This document shows, in pieces, positions 1-9,251 of a stretch of DNA of 64,000 bases. The position numbers and the translations under genes are program-made. This DNA is from JANOYJ01 sp963792485. Its GTDB lineage: Bacteria; Pseudomonadota; Alphaproteobacteria; Rhizobiales; Rhizobiaceae. Under the pieces are notes generated by a model. It was not told the origin of the DNA and did not search any database. It was given only the letters and a program-made list of their open reading frames with translations. The stretch lies in NCBI GenBank assembly GCA_963792485.1, contig CAWBWL010000009.1, positions 62,001 through 126,000 on the forward strand, in the 5' to 3' direction. Numbering within the stretch: position 1 is the stretch's first letter; every line of letters starts with the position of its first letter.

Positions 1-1213
1 GGGAGGGAAGGTACTCTGGCCCGACGACCCTGATCCGGCCGGGCTCAAGGCTCGCTGTTGCAGCCGTGCCGTCCGGTGTTCCCAAAAGACCGCCAAGTGT
101 TTCAGTCGTCAGCCCGCCGCGCAGATTCGCGAGGGTCTCGGGATCCATAAAGCGGTCCGGGCGTTCCTGCGGCAGCGCGATCCACTGCTTGGCCCGCTTG
201 CCCTTCTTGTCGACGACAGGCTCGTCACTTTCTGCGTTCACCGGCTTTGACAGAGTTTCATCCGGCGCCGCTTGACAGCTGCAGCCCTGTGTTGATCGTG
301 CGCCGTTGACGCGATACTGGAACGCCGTTGGCGTCGACATGTATGTTGCGCCAGTCAAATCCACCATTTGCTCTGGCTCTTCGTCCGGGATGGAGTGGTA
401 ATAGAGTTTAGTCTCCGCCCCTGGACACAAGGACTGACATGTCGCTGCGTCCTTGGAGAATCGGTCCTTTGTTGTCGAAAATGAAACGGGGAAGTAAAAT
501 CCGTCGCAAGTTCTGACACACAATGTGCGTACAGTTCCGCCCGGCACATACACGCTGTTGTTGTCGCGCTCCGCGCTGCCACGGTTGTCGTCGGCCTTCA
601 CCTTCTGGATGCTTTTCTTTTCCTTGGGCTCTTCCCGGCGTGTCTTGCGAACAGGTTCTTCATTGATCACGCGGTCAAACAGGCTCGTGCGGACTTCACG
701 GTCATTTTCGATTGGGGCAGGCAGGTTGCGGCTTGCCTTGACGTTTATGATTTTCGAGCCATTGCAGCCGTTGGCCGCAAGTGAGGCCAGGATTGCCCTG
801 CGCGAACCGCCGCCGCCGGAGAGACTGTCGCGCTTTCGCAAGAGCGCCGCACGGTTGGCTTCCATGCGCCGGATCGTATTCATGATCCTGCCGCAGCTGC
901 GCGGCTGCGCGTCCTCAACCCCAAAAATTGCAAACAATCCGCCGCCGCAGCCAGCGCGGCGCGCCTGCGACCGTGCGACCTGGATTTGCTCGCCTTGTGC
1001 TGCAGCAGCACGCGCATAGCGCCCGAAATTGCTGCCGCCACCACTTCCTGCATTGGCCAATTGCCGTTCAAGCGACGAGCAGACTGCCGGACGCGCCATC
1101 ACGGATTCAGCGGTCAACGCCAAGGCTGCGGCGCAGGAGAGCGCCAGCGACAAGATGGACCAGATTTTCGGACGCACAACCCTAACTCCCACTCGCGAAA
1201 CGAGGCGCATCAT
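1..1213 (-). CDS. DUF2865 secreted protein (3' end outside window)
   Basis: The frame is open on the minus strand from 1213 to the window edge, so the C-terminus is missing and at least 404 residues are present. A GGGGAGG ribosome site lies a few bases upstream of tandem ATG codons (1213 and 1210). The N-terminus is a basic stretch followed by a hydrophobic core ending near residue 40 (signal peptide by inspection). A charged Glu/Lys-rich linker covers about residues 170-215. The diagnostic block starts near residue 229 (RTLCVRTCDGFYFPVSF) and contains C232, C236, C259 and C263, followed by LYYH, the pattern of the DUF2865 family found in Rhizobiales. More cysteines near residues 311-313 suggest disulfides in the periplasm. 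The function of the family is unknown. No coupled neighbour is visible. Confidence 0.82.
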   Translation of the reverse strand, partial: MMRLVSRVGVRVVRPKIWSILSLALSCAAALALTAESVMARPAVCSSLERQLANAGSGGGSNFGRYARAAAAQGEQIQVARSQARRAGCGGGLFAIFGVEDAQPRSCGRIMNTIRRMEANRAALLRKRDSLSGGGGSRRAILASLAANGCNGSKIINVKASRNLPAPIENDREVRTSLFDRVINEEPVRKTRREEPKEKKSIQKVKADDNRGSAERDNNSVYVPGGTVRTLCVRTCDGFYFPVSFSTTKDRFSKDAATCQSLCPGAETKLYYHSIPDEEPEQMVDLTGATYMSTPTAFQYRVNGARSTQGCSCQAAPDETLSKPVNAESDEPVVDKKGKRAKQWIALPQERPDRFMDPETLANLRGGLTTETLGGLLGTPDGTAATASLEPGRIRVVGPEYLPS

Positions 1214-1373
1214 TCATGCCTCCCCACCTTTTCGCAACTCCCATGCCCTCCGAAGTTCCGGATTGTAAACATGCAGTTGGGAATATGGTAACCAAGCCGA
1301 CCGGACACCCCTTAACGATTGCTTAACACGTTCCGATTGCTTGCGCGACGCGAAACTTCGAGAGGTGCGCATT

Positions 1374-3692
1374 TCACCTGGGAGTGCGCTCTTGCTGCAA
1401 CGCCCGGCCTTCCGCCTCGACGACCGCAAGGGCTGTCATGTTGACCACACCACGCGACGTCACCGACGGCGTCAGTATGTGGGCCGTCTTTTCGGTACCC
1501 AATAATATCGGCCCGACTTGCAAGCCGTCGGTCATGGTCCGAACCAGACTCAGAGCAATGTTGGCGGCATCAAGATTCGGGAACACAAGCAGATTTGCCG
1601 CTCCCTTTAACCTCGAATGCGGGAAAATGCGCTGCCGCAGATCTGGCAGCAACGCCGTGTCGCCATGCATTTCCCCGTCAGTGGCGAGTTTTGGTGCCAA
1701 GATTGCGAGAATTTCGCTTGCGCGGCGCATTTTCTGCGCGCTTTCGGAATCGCGTGAGCCAAAATCCGAATGCGAGAGGAGTGCGGCGACGGGCTCAATG
1801 CCAAACCTTCTGATCTCATCCGCCGCCAGAATGGTCATTTCGGTGATTTCTTCCGGTGTCGGGTTGAGCGCGACGTGCGTGTCGGTAAAGAAAGTTGCGC
1901 CTTCATTGGATATCAGCAGCGTCAACGCTGACAGATCGCGAATGCCTTCCCGCTTTCCGATAATCTGGCTGACATTGCGCAAATGCCGCTCGAAGCGGCC
2001 CTCGACGCCGCAGATCATCGCGTCGGCATCGCCGCGGCGCAGCGCGAGACAGCCGATAATGGTGTTGTTGGTGCGCACCAGCGTGCGCGCCGCTTCGGGT
2101 GTGGTGCCTATTCGCCCGGTCACATGCACCAGTTCGTCCACATAGTCGCGGAAACGCGGATCGTTCTCGGGATTGATGAGCTCAAAATCGGCCTCTGGAC
2201 GGATGCGAAGGCCATATCGTTGCAGACGCGCTTCGACAACCCCTGGACGTCCGACAAGGATCGGCCTTGCAATTCCTTCCTCCAAAACGACTTGCGCCGC
2301 GCGCAGCACGCGCTCGTCTTCGCCCTCGGGAAAGATGACCCGGTTATGTGTTGCAAGCTTTGCCGACGAGAACAGCGGCTTCATGATGAGGCCGGAACGG
2401 AACACAAAACGATTCAAGCGGTCATGATAGGCATCCATGTCCTTAATCGGCCTTGCGGCCACGCCTGTGTCAGCGGCGGCCTTGGCGACGGCTGGCGCAA
2501 TGCGCAGGATAAGACGCTGATCAAAGGGTGAGGGGATCAGGTAATCCGGTCCGAATGTCGCCGTCTCGCCGGAATAGGCGCGCGCGGCAATATCCGAGGG
2601 CTCTTCGCGCGCAAGCGCCGCTATTGCGCGCACGGCGGCGAGCTTCATTTCCTCGTTTATCGTCGAGGCGCCTGCATCCAGCGCGCCGCGGAAAATGTAA
2701 GGAAAACACAGCACATTATTGACTTGATTGGGGAAATCGGACCTGCCGGTGCAGATCATCGCGTCCGGGCGTTCCTGGCGCGCAAGGTCCGGCATGATTT
2801 CTGGGACCGGATTGGCGAGCGCCATGATCATCGGCTTCGCAGCCATGGATTTGAGCAGTTCCGGCTTCAGAACGCCCGCCGCAGACAGGCCCAGAAACAC
2901 ATCCGCGCTGCCAATCACCTCCGCAAGGCTCCGGGCCGGCGTGTGCTGCGCGTAGACTGCCTTCCAGCGGTCCATCAGCACCGTGCGTCCTTCGTAAACC
3001 ACGCCTTCAAGGTCGGTGACGAAGATGTTTTCGCGTTTCGCGCCAAGCCCGACAAGCAGGTTGAGACAGGCGAGGGCGGCGGCTCCCGCGCCAGAGGTCA
3101 CGATTTTGGCGTTTGCGATGTGCTTGCCGGCAAGTTCCAGCCCGTTCAGAATCGCGGCGGCAACAATAATCGCGGTGCCATGCTGGTCATCATGAAACAC
3201 CGGAATGTTCATCCGGGCGCGCAGCTGCTCTTCGACTTCAAAACACTCCGGCGCTTTGATGTCTTCAAGATTGATGCCGCCAAAGGTCGGTTCGAGCGCC
3301 GAGATGACGGACACCATGCGCTCGACTTCCGGCGCATCGATCTCAATGTCAAACACATCAATGCCCGCGAATTTCTTGAAGAGCACCGCCTTGCCCTCCA
3401 TCACGGGTTTTGACGCGAGGGGGCCGATATTGCCGAGGCCAAGCACGGCTGTTCCATTCGAAATGACCGCGACCAGATTGGCCCGCCCTGTGTAAAGCGC
3501 CGCGTCTTCCGGGTTGTCCCGGATGGCAAGACAGGGCGCGGCAACGCCGGGCGAATAGGCCAGCGCGAGATCCCGCTGGTTGCCAAGCGGCTTGATTGCC
3601 TGGATTTCAAGTTTTCCGGGCCGTGGATGCCGGTGGTAGAAGAGCGCCTGCTCATTGAGGTCGGTCTGCGATGGACCTTGGTTTCCGTTCAT
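1374..3692 (-). CDS. maeB: NADP-dependent malic enzyme, MaeB type (malic enzyme-phosphotransacetylase fusion)
   Basis: The product converts L-malate to pyruvate and CO2 with reduction of NADP+, linking the TCA cycle to gluconeogenesis. At 772 residues it is the long MaeB form. The N-terminal malic domain (about 1-170) carries the ALAYSPGVAAPC segment and the catalytic FHDDQHGTA motif. The NAD(P)-binding domain follows (VTSGAGAAALA). The C-terminal third (about 430-770) is a phosphotransacetylase-like domain (RVIFPEGEDERVLRAA), which in this family is regulatory rather than catalytic. I chose the ATG at 3692 because GGAG lies six bases upstream; an in-frame ATG at 3698 is too close to it. It is divergent from the phosphoesterase gene at 3890. 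Confidence 0.95.
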   Translation of the reverse strand: MNGNQGPSQTDLNEQALFYHRHPRPGKLEIQAIKPLGNQRDLALAYSPGVAAPCLAIRDNPEDAALYTGRANLVAVISNGTAVLGLGNIGPLASKPVMEGKAVLFKKFAGIDVFDIEIDAPEVERMVSVISALEPTFGGINLEDIKAPECFEVEEQLRARMNIPVFHDDQHGTAIIVAAAILNGLELAGKHIANAKIVTSGAGAAALACLNLLVGLGAKRENIFVTDLEGVVYEGRTVLMDRWKAVYAQHTPARSLAEVIGSADVFLGLSAAGVLKPELLKSMAAKPMIMALANPVPEIMPDLARQERPDAMICTGRSDFPNQVNNVLCFPYIFRGALDAGASTINEEMKLAAVRAIAALAREEPSDIAARAYSGETATFGPDYLIPSPFDQRLILRIAPAVAKAAADTGVAARPIKDMDAYHDRLNRFVFRSGLIMKPLFSSAKLATHNRVIFPEGEDERVLRAAQVVLEEGIARPILVGRPGVVEARLQRYGLRIRPEADFELINPENDPRFRDYVDELVHVTGRIGTTPEAARTLVRTNNTIIGCLALRRGDADAMICGVEGRFERHLRNVSQIIGKREGIRDLSALTLLISNEGATFFTDTHVALNPTPEEITEMTILAADEIRRFGIEPVAALLSHSDFGSRDSESAQKMRRASEILAILAPKLATDGEMHGDTALLPDLRQRIFPHSRLKGAANLLVFPNLDAANIALSLVRTMTDGLQVGPILLGTEKTAHILTPSVTSRGVVNMTALAVVEAEGRALQQERTPR

Positions 3693-3889
3693 GTGCATCT
3701 CCGTTCATGTCGGAGTCCGTTAAGAACTGACGCCGGGCCAAGCTTCGCCGACATTGCATGCAAGCCGCGCCATTGCACAAGCTTTAAGGACATATGCGTG
3801 ATTTGTCCTGGCCCGGGAGCCGCGCCAGTTGTCACGAAGCTGTTGCACGAATTTGTTCTTACCCGCCCAAACACAAGGCAGGGCGGCAA

Positions 3890-4702
3890 ATGCCGGAAGA
3901 AGCGCCAAAGCGGTTCAGAACACTGTTCATATCCGACGTGCATTTGGGGTCCAAGGCATCGCAGGCCGGTCTGCTGCTTGATTTTCTGAAGTTTCACGAT
4001 GCCGACAAGATTTATCTTGTTGGTGATATCGTCGACGGCTGGCGCCTGCGCCGCAGCTGGCATTGGCCGCAAGAGCACAATGATGTCGTGCAGAAACTCT
4101 TGCGTAAGGCGCGCAAAGGCTCGCGCGTGATCTATCTTGCCGGCAATCATGATGAGTTCCTGCGAGAGTTCCAGGGCATGCACTTCGGCGGGATCGAGGT
4201 GATGGACCGCGACCTGCATGAAACAGCCGATGGCCGCCGGTTCCTTGTCATTCACGGCGACCAGTTCGACGTTGTGGTGCACAATTATCGCAAGATCGCC
4301 TATCTCGGCGACTGGGCCTATGATCTGGCGATGATGATCAACGCGCTGATGAACCGCGCGCGCAATTTGCTTCGCCTTCCATACTGGTCTTTCTCATCCT
4401 GGGCAAAGGTGCGCGTCAAGGAAGCTGTCAAGTTCATCTGGGCGTTTCAAAGAGTGATTGCCGACGAAGCCCGAAAGAGCGGCGCTGACGGGGTGATTTG
4501 CGGCCACATTCATCATGCGGTGATCACCGAGGACAATGGCATCACCTATATCAACACTGGCGACTGGGTGGAAAGCTGTACGGCGATCGGCGAGCGGGAG
4601 GACGGAACTTTCGAGTTGATATCCTGGCAGCACCTCATCCGGCACGCCGCCCCCTTGTTCTATCCCAAAGGTGCGCGCGCCAAGCAGGCGGAGGCCGCTT
4701 GA
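3890..4702 (+). CDS. LpxH-like metallophosphoesterase (UDP-2,3-diacylglucosamine diphosphatase family)
   Basis: This 270-residue protein has the full calcineurin-like metal site: D16 and H18 in ISDVHLG, D46 in GDIVD, N86-H87-D88 in GNHDE, H122 in IHGD and GHIH near residue 204. It belongs to the group usually annotated as UDP-2,3-diacylglucosamine diphosphatase (lipid A pathway), although many alphaproteobacteria use LpxI for that step, so the substrate is not certain. Start is the ATG at 3890 after a GGCAGGGCGG purine tract; upstream in-frame codons give no homologous sequence. The stop overlaps the TTG start of a glycosyltransferase (TTGA), which implies translational coupling and a shared role in envelope glycolipid or polysaccharide work. 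Confidence 0.85.
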   Translation: MPEEAPKRFRTLFISDVHLGSKASQAGLLLDFLKFHDADKIYLVGDIVDGWRLRRSWHWPQEHNDVVQKLLRKARKGSRVIYLAGNHDEFLREFQGMHFGGIEVMDRDLHETADGRRFLVIHGDQFDVVVHNYRKIAYLGDWAYDLAMMINALMNRARNLLRLPYWSFSSWAKVRVKEAVKFIWAFQRVIADEARKSGADGVICGHIHHAVITEDNGITYINTGDWVESCTAIGEREDGTFELISWQHLIRHAAPLFYPKGARAKQAEAA

Positions 4703-5745
4703 GCGGGCATCTGGTGATCGTGTCGGATGCGTGGCATCCGCAAGTCAACGGAGTCGTGCGCACGCTTGGTAAAGTCATCGAGGGCATGAGTGGGCGCGGC
4801 TACAAGGTTACAATCATCTCGCCGCAGGACTACCGGTCGATTCCATGTCCCACCTATCCAGAGATCAGGCTGGCGCTGGCGAGCGGCCGCCAGCTGTCAG
4901 AGCGGCTTGCCGGCCTTCAACCCGCTTTTGTTCACATTGCCACTGAAGGGCCGCTCGGATTCTGGGCGCGGCGCGCATGCGTGGCCCGAAACTGGCCGTT
5001 CACAACCAGCTTCCACACACGATTCCCGGAGTATGTGCGCGAGCGGCTGCCGATTCCGCTTCGCTTCAGCTACGGCTATCTGCGTTGGTTTCACAACCGG
5101 GCGCAGGCGTGCCTCGTCCCGACTGGATCTATTCAGGAGGCGCTCCGGCAGCGGGGCATCGTCAACACCAAGGTCTGGACCCGAGGTGTGGATAGGACAC
5201 TTTTCTATCCTCGTCCCGCCGTCGATTTTGCGCTTCAGCGGCCGGTATTTGCCTCAATTGGACGCGTTGCGCCTGAGAAGAACCTTGAAGCCTTTCTATG
5301 CCTGGATCTTCCCGGGACCAAGCTTCTGGTCGGCGACGGGCCCGATCTTGCGCGCCTGAAGGCGTGTTATCCGGCGGCTGTATTCATCGGCCAGAAGACA
5401 GGAACGGCACTTGCCGAAGCTTATGCGGCCGCCGACGTCTTCGTTTTTCCAAGCCGCACCGATACGTTTGGTCTCGTGCTGCTGGAGGCAATTGCCTCCG
5501 GAGTCCCGGTCGCCGCATTTCCCGTCCCCGGACCACTGGACGTGATCGGCGCGACAGGCGCGGGCGTACTCAGCGAGGACTTGCGCGAGGCGGCGCTTGC
5601 GGCGCTCGCAATGGGACGAGTTGACCCGGACCGCTGTCTGGCCGGATTCACTTGGGACAGGTGCGTGGACCTGTTTGAAGAAGCAATCGTCGAGATTGAA
5701 CACCGGGGCGATGGTGCCGTGGTTTCCGGCACCGTTGCGGCGTGA
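4699..5745 (+). CDS. Family 4 glycosyltransferase (GT-B fold)
   Basis: This 348-residue GT-B glycosyltransferase begins VIVSDAWHPQVNGVVRTL, typical of the mannosyltransferase-like GT4 proteins with a Rossmann N-terminal half. The C-terminal half has the nucleotide-sugar site: GRVAPEKNLEAFL, then FPSRTDTFGLVLLEA with the conserved E-x7-E region. I take the TTG at 4699 as start because GGAGG at 4690-4694 precedes it and the homologous sequence begins there. A much longer upstream open frame overlaps the phosphoesterase and is not credible. The 4-base TTGA overlap with the preceding gene points to one operon. The sugar donor and acceptor cannot be told from sequence. Confidence 0.85.
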   Translation: MSGHLVIVSDAWHPQVNGVVRTLGKVIEGMSGRGYKVTIISPQDYRSIPCPTYPEIRLALASGRQLSERLAGLQPAFVHIATEGPLGFWARRACVARNWPFTTSFHTRFPEYVRERLPIPLRFSYGYLRWFHNRAQACLVPTGSIQEALRQRGIVNTKVWTRGVDRTLFYPRPAVDFALQRPVFASIGRVAPEKNLEAFLCLDLPGTKLLVGDGPDLARLKACYPAAVFIGQKTGTALAEAYAAADVFVFPSRTDTFGLVLLEAIASGVPVAAFPVPGPLDVIGATGAGVLSEDLREAALAALAMGRVDPDRCLAGFTWDRCVDLFEEAIVEIEHRGDGAVVSGTVAA

Positions 5746-5815
5746 TAGTGAGCGAGATCGATCTTTTGATTCCCCGCAAACATAATCGCCTCGTGTCCAA
5801 GTACGCCGGATTGCC

Positions 5816-7042
5816 ATGTCATCCACTGTTGGAAGTTCCCTCGAACACGAGCCGGATGGATTCCGGGCGCGCCTGTCACTCCTATTCTCTACACTCTTTG
5901 TGCCAAATGCGGTTCACCTTGCGTTCTTTCCTGTCTGGCTGAAGGACGCCGGATATACGTCTGTCGAGATTTCCACGCTCCTTTCAGCGCCTGTTCTTGT
6001 GCGCATTCTCGCAACGCCGCCAGTGACCTTCTATGCGGACCGGTCGCCCGAACGGGCATATGTGATGATTGCGATTGCCGCTGCTGCGCTGGCGCTGTCC
6101 CTCTTCCTGTTCGTTCCCCTCCATTTCTACGGCATGCTGATACTCGTTTGCCTGATCTCCGCTGCTTGGTCACCGCAAGTGCCATTGGCGGATTCCATCG
6201 CGTTGTCTGGGGTGCGCCGCTTTGGTCTTGACTATGCCTCCGTCCGCATCTGGGGATCGGTCATGTTCCTGGCGGTGAATGTGTTCAGCGGTTTTGCCGT
6301 GCAGCGATTTGGATCGGCAGCTGTTCCGCCACTATTGGTCCTGGGCTTTGTGTCCATCCTGATCGCGGCCATCGGCATGCCGCGCCTCGGGCGCAGGCGG
6401 CGCTTGTCGGATGCGGGCGTATTGCCATCAGCTTCCCAATCGCTGCGCCGGCCAGCTGTTTTGATGTTTCTACTCGCAACTGGGCTCATTCAGGGCAGTC
6501 ACGGCTATCTCTACAGTTTCGGCTCGATTTACTGGAAGGAATCCGGCATTTCCGCCCAGTTGGTGGGATTCCTCTGGGCAGTGCCGGTGCTTGCAGAGAT
6601 CGTGCTGTTTCGGCTCTACCGAAGGGTCTTTGGCGCGGTTCGTCCGGAGTTGGTGCTGCTCATTGCCGGCGGCCTTGCCGTTGTGCGCTGGACGCTGTTT
6701 CCGGTCATCGGCGCAGCCGATTGGGGATTTTGGGGTTTTTTTGCGGCGCAGTTGCTGCATGGCTGCACTTTCGGAGCCACCTATCTTGCGCAGCAGGCTT
6801 ATCTCGCCGAAGCCATCCCGGAATCGCAAGCAGGCGGCGCCCAGGGACTTACCGTTTTCGTCCACGGTTTGATCATGAGCGCGGTCATGTTCCTGTCAGG
6901 GCCATTATACGACTTGACGGGCGGCAACGGCTTTTCCGTGATGGCGTTTGTTGCGCTGGGTGGCATTGCTCTGGGCTATTGGTTCGCCCGGCTGCACGCC
7001 GCGGAGACCGCTCAACCCCAAAGTTCCGGCTCCGGCGGATAG
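5816..7042 (+). CDS. MFS transporter, MFS_1-like / phenylpropionate permease (HcaT-like) family
   Basis: The product has 408 residues and about twelve hydrophobic segments. The first segment (SLLFSTLFVPNAVHLAFFPV) and the R-x-W-GS motif near residue 140 (VRIWGSVMFLAVN) fit the MFS_1-like group that includes 3-phenylpropionate permease and LacY-like sugar carriers. Substrate is unknown. Its 3' end overlaps the convergent dipeptide epimerase gene by 31 bases. That neighbour hints at peptide-derived compounds, but convergent genes need not share a pathway. The start at 5816 lacks a strong Shine-Dalgarno; the upstream glycosyltransferase ends 70 bases before. Confidence 0.8.
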   Translation: MSSTVGSSLEHEPDGFRARLSLLFSTLFVPNAVHLAFFPVWLKDAGYTSVEISTLLSAPVLVRILATPPVTFYADRSPERAYVMIAIAAAALALSLFLFVPLHFYGMLILVCLISAAWSPQVPLADSIALSGVRRFGLDYASVRIWGSVMFLAVNVFSGFAVQRFGSAAVPPLLVLGFVSILIAAIGMPRLGRRRRLSDAGVLPSASQSLRRPAVLMFLLATGLIQGSHGYLYSFGSIYWKESGISAQLVGFLWAVPVLAEIVLFRLYRRVFGAVRPELVLLIAGGLAVVRWTLFPVIGAADWGFWGFFAAQLLHGCTFGATYLAQQAYLAEAIPESQAGGAQGLTVFVHGLIMSAVMFLSGPLYDLTGGNGFSVMAFVALGGIALGYWFARLHAAETAQPQSSGSGG

Positions 7043-7995
7043 ACAAGCAAATCTTCGTATTTCAGCGCCGGAACTCGATCACGCGCCAATAAAAGCGGAC
7101 CATCGAGATCAACAAAATCGGCTGTTTGACCCAAAAGCACGGCAGGGGCCATGGCAAGCGATGAACCCACCATGCAGCCAATCATGATTTGAAAACCAAG
7201 CGCGCCCGCCTCGTCGCGCATCTTCAGCGCTTCAGTCAGTCCGCCCGTCTTGTCGAGCTTGATGTTCACCGCGTCATAGCGGTCGCGCAGTGCGGCCAGA
7301 CCTTCGCTTGTGTGGGCGCTTTCATCCGCGCAAATCGGCACGGGATGTGGGATCTTGGACAGAATCTGATCGTTACCTGCGGGCAGCGGCTGCTCAATGA
7401 GCGCAACGCCCAATTCCGCCGCCGCGGCCATGTTCCGAGCGAGGTTCTCGACCGTCCAGCCTTCATTGGCATCAAGGATGATTTTCGAGTTCGGCGCATT
7501 TGCGGCAACAGCGCGCAAACGCTCAATGTCGCCTTGCCCGCCGACTTTGATCTTCAGGAGCGCACGATGAGCGGAAGCTTTCGCGGCGTTGCCCATCTCC
7601 TCGGCAGTCCCAAGCGACAGCGTGTAGGCTGTGGTGAGCGGTTTGGACGGCTTTGCGCCGAGCATTTCGGCGACCGGTTTTCCTGTGCGTTTCGACTCAA
7701 AATCCCACATTGCGCAGTCAAGGGCATTGCGCGCAGCCCCGGGTTTCACCAACTGCGCGAGTGCTTGGCGGTCAAGATCGGCGGTAAGATTTTTCGCCAC
7801 GCCCTTGATCTCTTCCAGAACACTTTCGACACTCTCGTCATACCGCGTATACGGCACACATTCACCCATGCCCGTCACCGCTCCATCTGAAATTCGGACA
7901 ACAACCACCCTTGCCTCGGTCTTTGAGCCTCGGGAAATCGTAAAAGCTCCAGCAATCGGGAACGTTTCTGCGGCGGCGTGGATTTTGAGAGACAT
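7012..7995 (-). CDS. Dipeptide epimerase (L-Ala-D/L-Glu epimerase-like, enolase superfamily)
   Basis: The 327-residue product has every catalytic element of the muconate-lactonizing/dipeptide epimerase group. These are K148-x-K150 (LLKIKVGG), metal ligands D175 (ILDANEGW), E201 (IEQPLP) and D224 (CADES), and K246 and K249 in NIKLDKTGG. The N-terminal capping domain covers residues 1-110. The L-Ala-D/L-Glu members recycle murein peptides in the cytoplasm by epimerising the second residue. The start at 7995 (MSLKIH) matches the family; the frame runs further upstream without homology. It is divergent from the Mla-type permease at 8059 and overlaps the end of the MFS gene at its own 3' end. Confidence 0.88.
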   Translation of the reverse strand: MSLKIHAAAETFPIAGAFTISRGSKTEARVVVVRISDGAVTGMGECVPYTRYDESVESVLEEIKGVAKNLTADLDRQALAQLVKPGAARNALDCAMWDFESKRTGKPVAEMLGAKPSKPLTTAYTLSLGTAEEMGNAAKASAHRALLKIKVGGQGDIERLRAVAANAPNSKIILDANEGWTVENLARNMAAAAELGVALIEQPLPAGNDQILSKIPHPVPICADESAHTSEGLAALRDRYDAVNIKLDKTGGLTEALKMRDEAGALGFQIMIGCMVGSSLAMAPAVLLGQTADFVDLDGPLLLARDRVPALKYEDLLVYPPEPELWG

Positions 7996-8058
7996 CAAGG
8001 GTGTTCCGAATCGTGAATAGTAGGCCAAGTACAAGTGACAGGCGCGGGAGGGAAGACT

Positions 8059-9243
8059 ATGACAGTCGGCATGTCCATGGTTGAGCCGAAATCCGGCGCA
8101 GAAACTGCGTCCGATATGCCGCTGGTTCAGGCAGAGCGCGGGGAAGGGCGGATCAGGTTCGTGTTGTCCGGGCCTTGGATCACCCAGACAGTTGCGCATG
8201 TGGACCGTGCGATGCGCGAGCATGAGAAAAGCGCGAAAGGCAATTTAACCGTCGATCTGTCTGGACTCACTGAGATGGACACCGCTGGAGCCTGGCTGAT
8301 TGAGCGCTTGGCGCGCGCCGTCGGCGGGGCGAATGGCAAGGTGGTTTTTGAGAACGTGCGCGAAAGCCACCGGGTTTTGCTCGAGGCTGCTGCCGAGATC
8401 CCTCGCGCCGCAAAGGCCAATTCGCTCGGGTCAGACCGGTCGCGCTTTGCCTCCGTCTTCGCGCTGATTGGCAAGACGTCAATTGACTTCCGCGATGACT
8501 TTCTTTTGTCCATGCACATTCTGGGCGCGACCGTGCGCGGCGGGCAGATGAAACTCGGGCGCAGTCATGGGGTTTCCTTTGCCGCGATCGTGCATCAACT
8601 GGACCGGATGGCTGTGGGCGCGCTGCCGGTCATCATTTTGATGTCATTCATTATTGGCGCCATCATTGCGCAGCAGGGCGCATTTCAGCTGCGATATTTT
8701 GGCGCGGAGATATTCGTTGTCGATCTGGTTGGTGTCCTCGTGCTGCGCGAAATTGCCGTGCTCTTGACCGCAATCATGGTGGCGGGCCGCTCTGGCAGTG
8801 CCATCACGGCTGAAATAGGCTCAATGAAGATGCGTGAAGAGATCGACGCGCTCACAGTCATAGGGCTTAATCCGATCGGGGTTCTCGTGTTTCCGCGCTT
8901 GGTGGCGCTGGTCATTGCCCTGCCACTTCTGACCATTGTTTCAAATGTCGCGGCGCTTGCCGGAGCCGCGCTTGTTGCGCAGAGCTATTCTGGCATTTCC
9001 ATCAGTGCCTTTATTGCCCGGCTGCATGATGTGGTGGACTTGACCACCTATTTTGCCGGCATGATCAAGGCGCCCTTCATGGCGCTGATCATCGGGATTG
9101 TCGCATCTGCGGAGGGTATGAAAGTCAAGGGCAGTGCGGAATCGCTCGGACGGCGCGTCACTGCCTCGGTGGTCAAAGCCATCTTTGTTGTCATCGTCGT
9201 GGACGGGCTGTTTGCCATGTTTTACGCTGCGATTGATTTTTGA
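8059..9243 (+). CDS. MlaE-type ABC transporter permease with N-terminal STAS domain
   Basis: This is the permease of an Mce/Mla-type lipid transporter in the inner membrane. The first 110 residues form a STAS domain (FVLSGPWI, then LTVDLSGLTEMDTAGAWLI), the counterpart of MlaB fused to the permease. The rest is the MlaE fold with conserved LREIAVLLTAIMVAGRSGSA and the EIDAL segment that contacts the ATPase. Start is the ATG at 8059, seven bases after GGAGGGA. It heads a four-gene operon (permease, ATPase, MCE protein, lipoprotein) with overlapping or nearly touching genes. Such systems move phospholipids or hydrophobic compounds between the membranes; the direction and substrate are not shown by the sequence. 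Confidence 0.9.
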   Translation: MTVGMSMVEPKSGAETASDMPLVQAERGEGRIRFVLSGPWITQTVAHVDRAMREHEKSAKGNLTVDLSGLTEMDTAGAWLIERLARAVGGANGKVVFENVRESHRVLLEAAAEIPRAAKANSLGSDRSRFASVFALIGKTSIDFRDDFLLSMHILGATVRGGQMKLGRSHGVSFAAIVHQLDRMAVGALPVIILMSFIIGAIIAQQGAFQLRYFGAEIFVVDLVGVLVLREIAVLLTAIMVAGRSGSAITAEIGSMKMREEIDALTVIGLNPIGVLVFPRLVALVIALPLLTIVSNVAALAGAALVAQSYSGISISAFIARLHDVVDLTTYFAGMIKAPFMALIIGIVASAEGMKVKGSAESLGRRVTASVVKAIFVVIVVDGLFAMFYAAIDF

Positions 9244-9251
9244 GGATCTGG

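Noticed and set aside
525..1019. Plus-strand open frame of 164 residues at the left edge
   Set aside because: It lies antisense to the DUF2865 gene, whose cysteine motif and signal peptide are convincing; the plus-strand product has no recognisable features.
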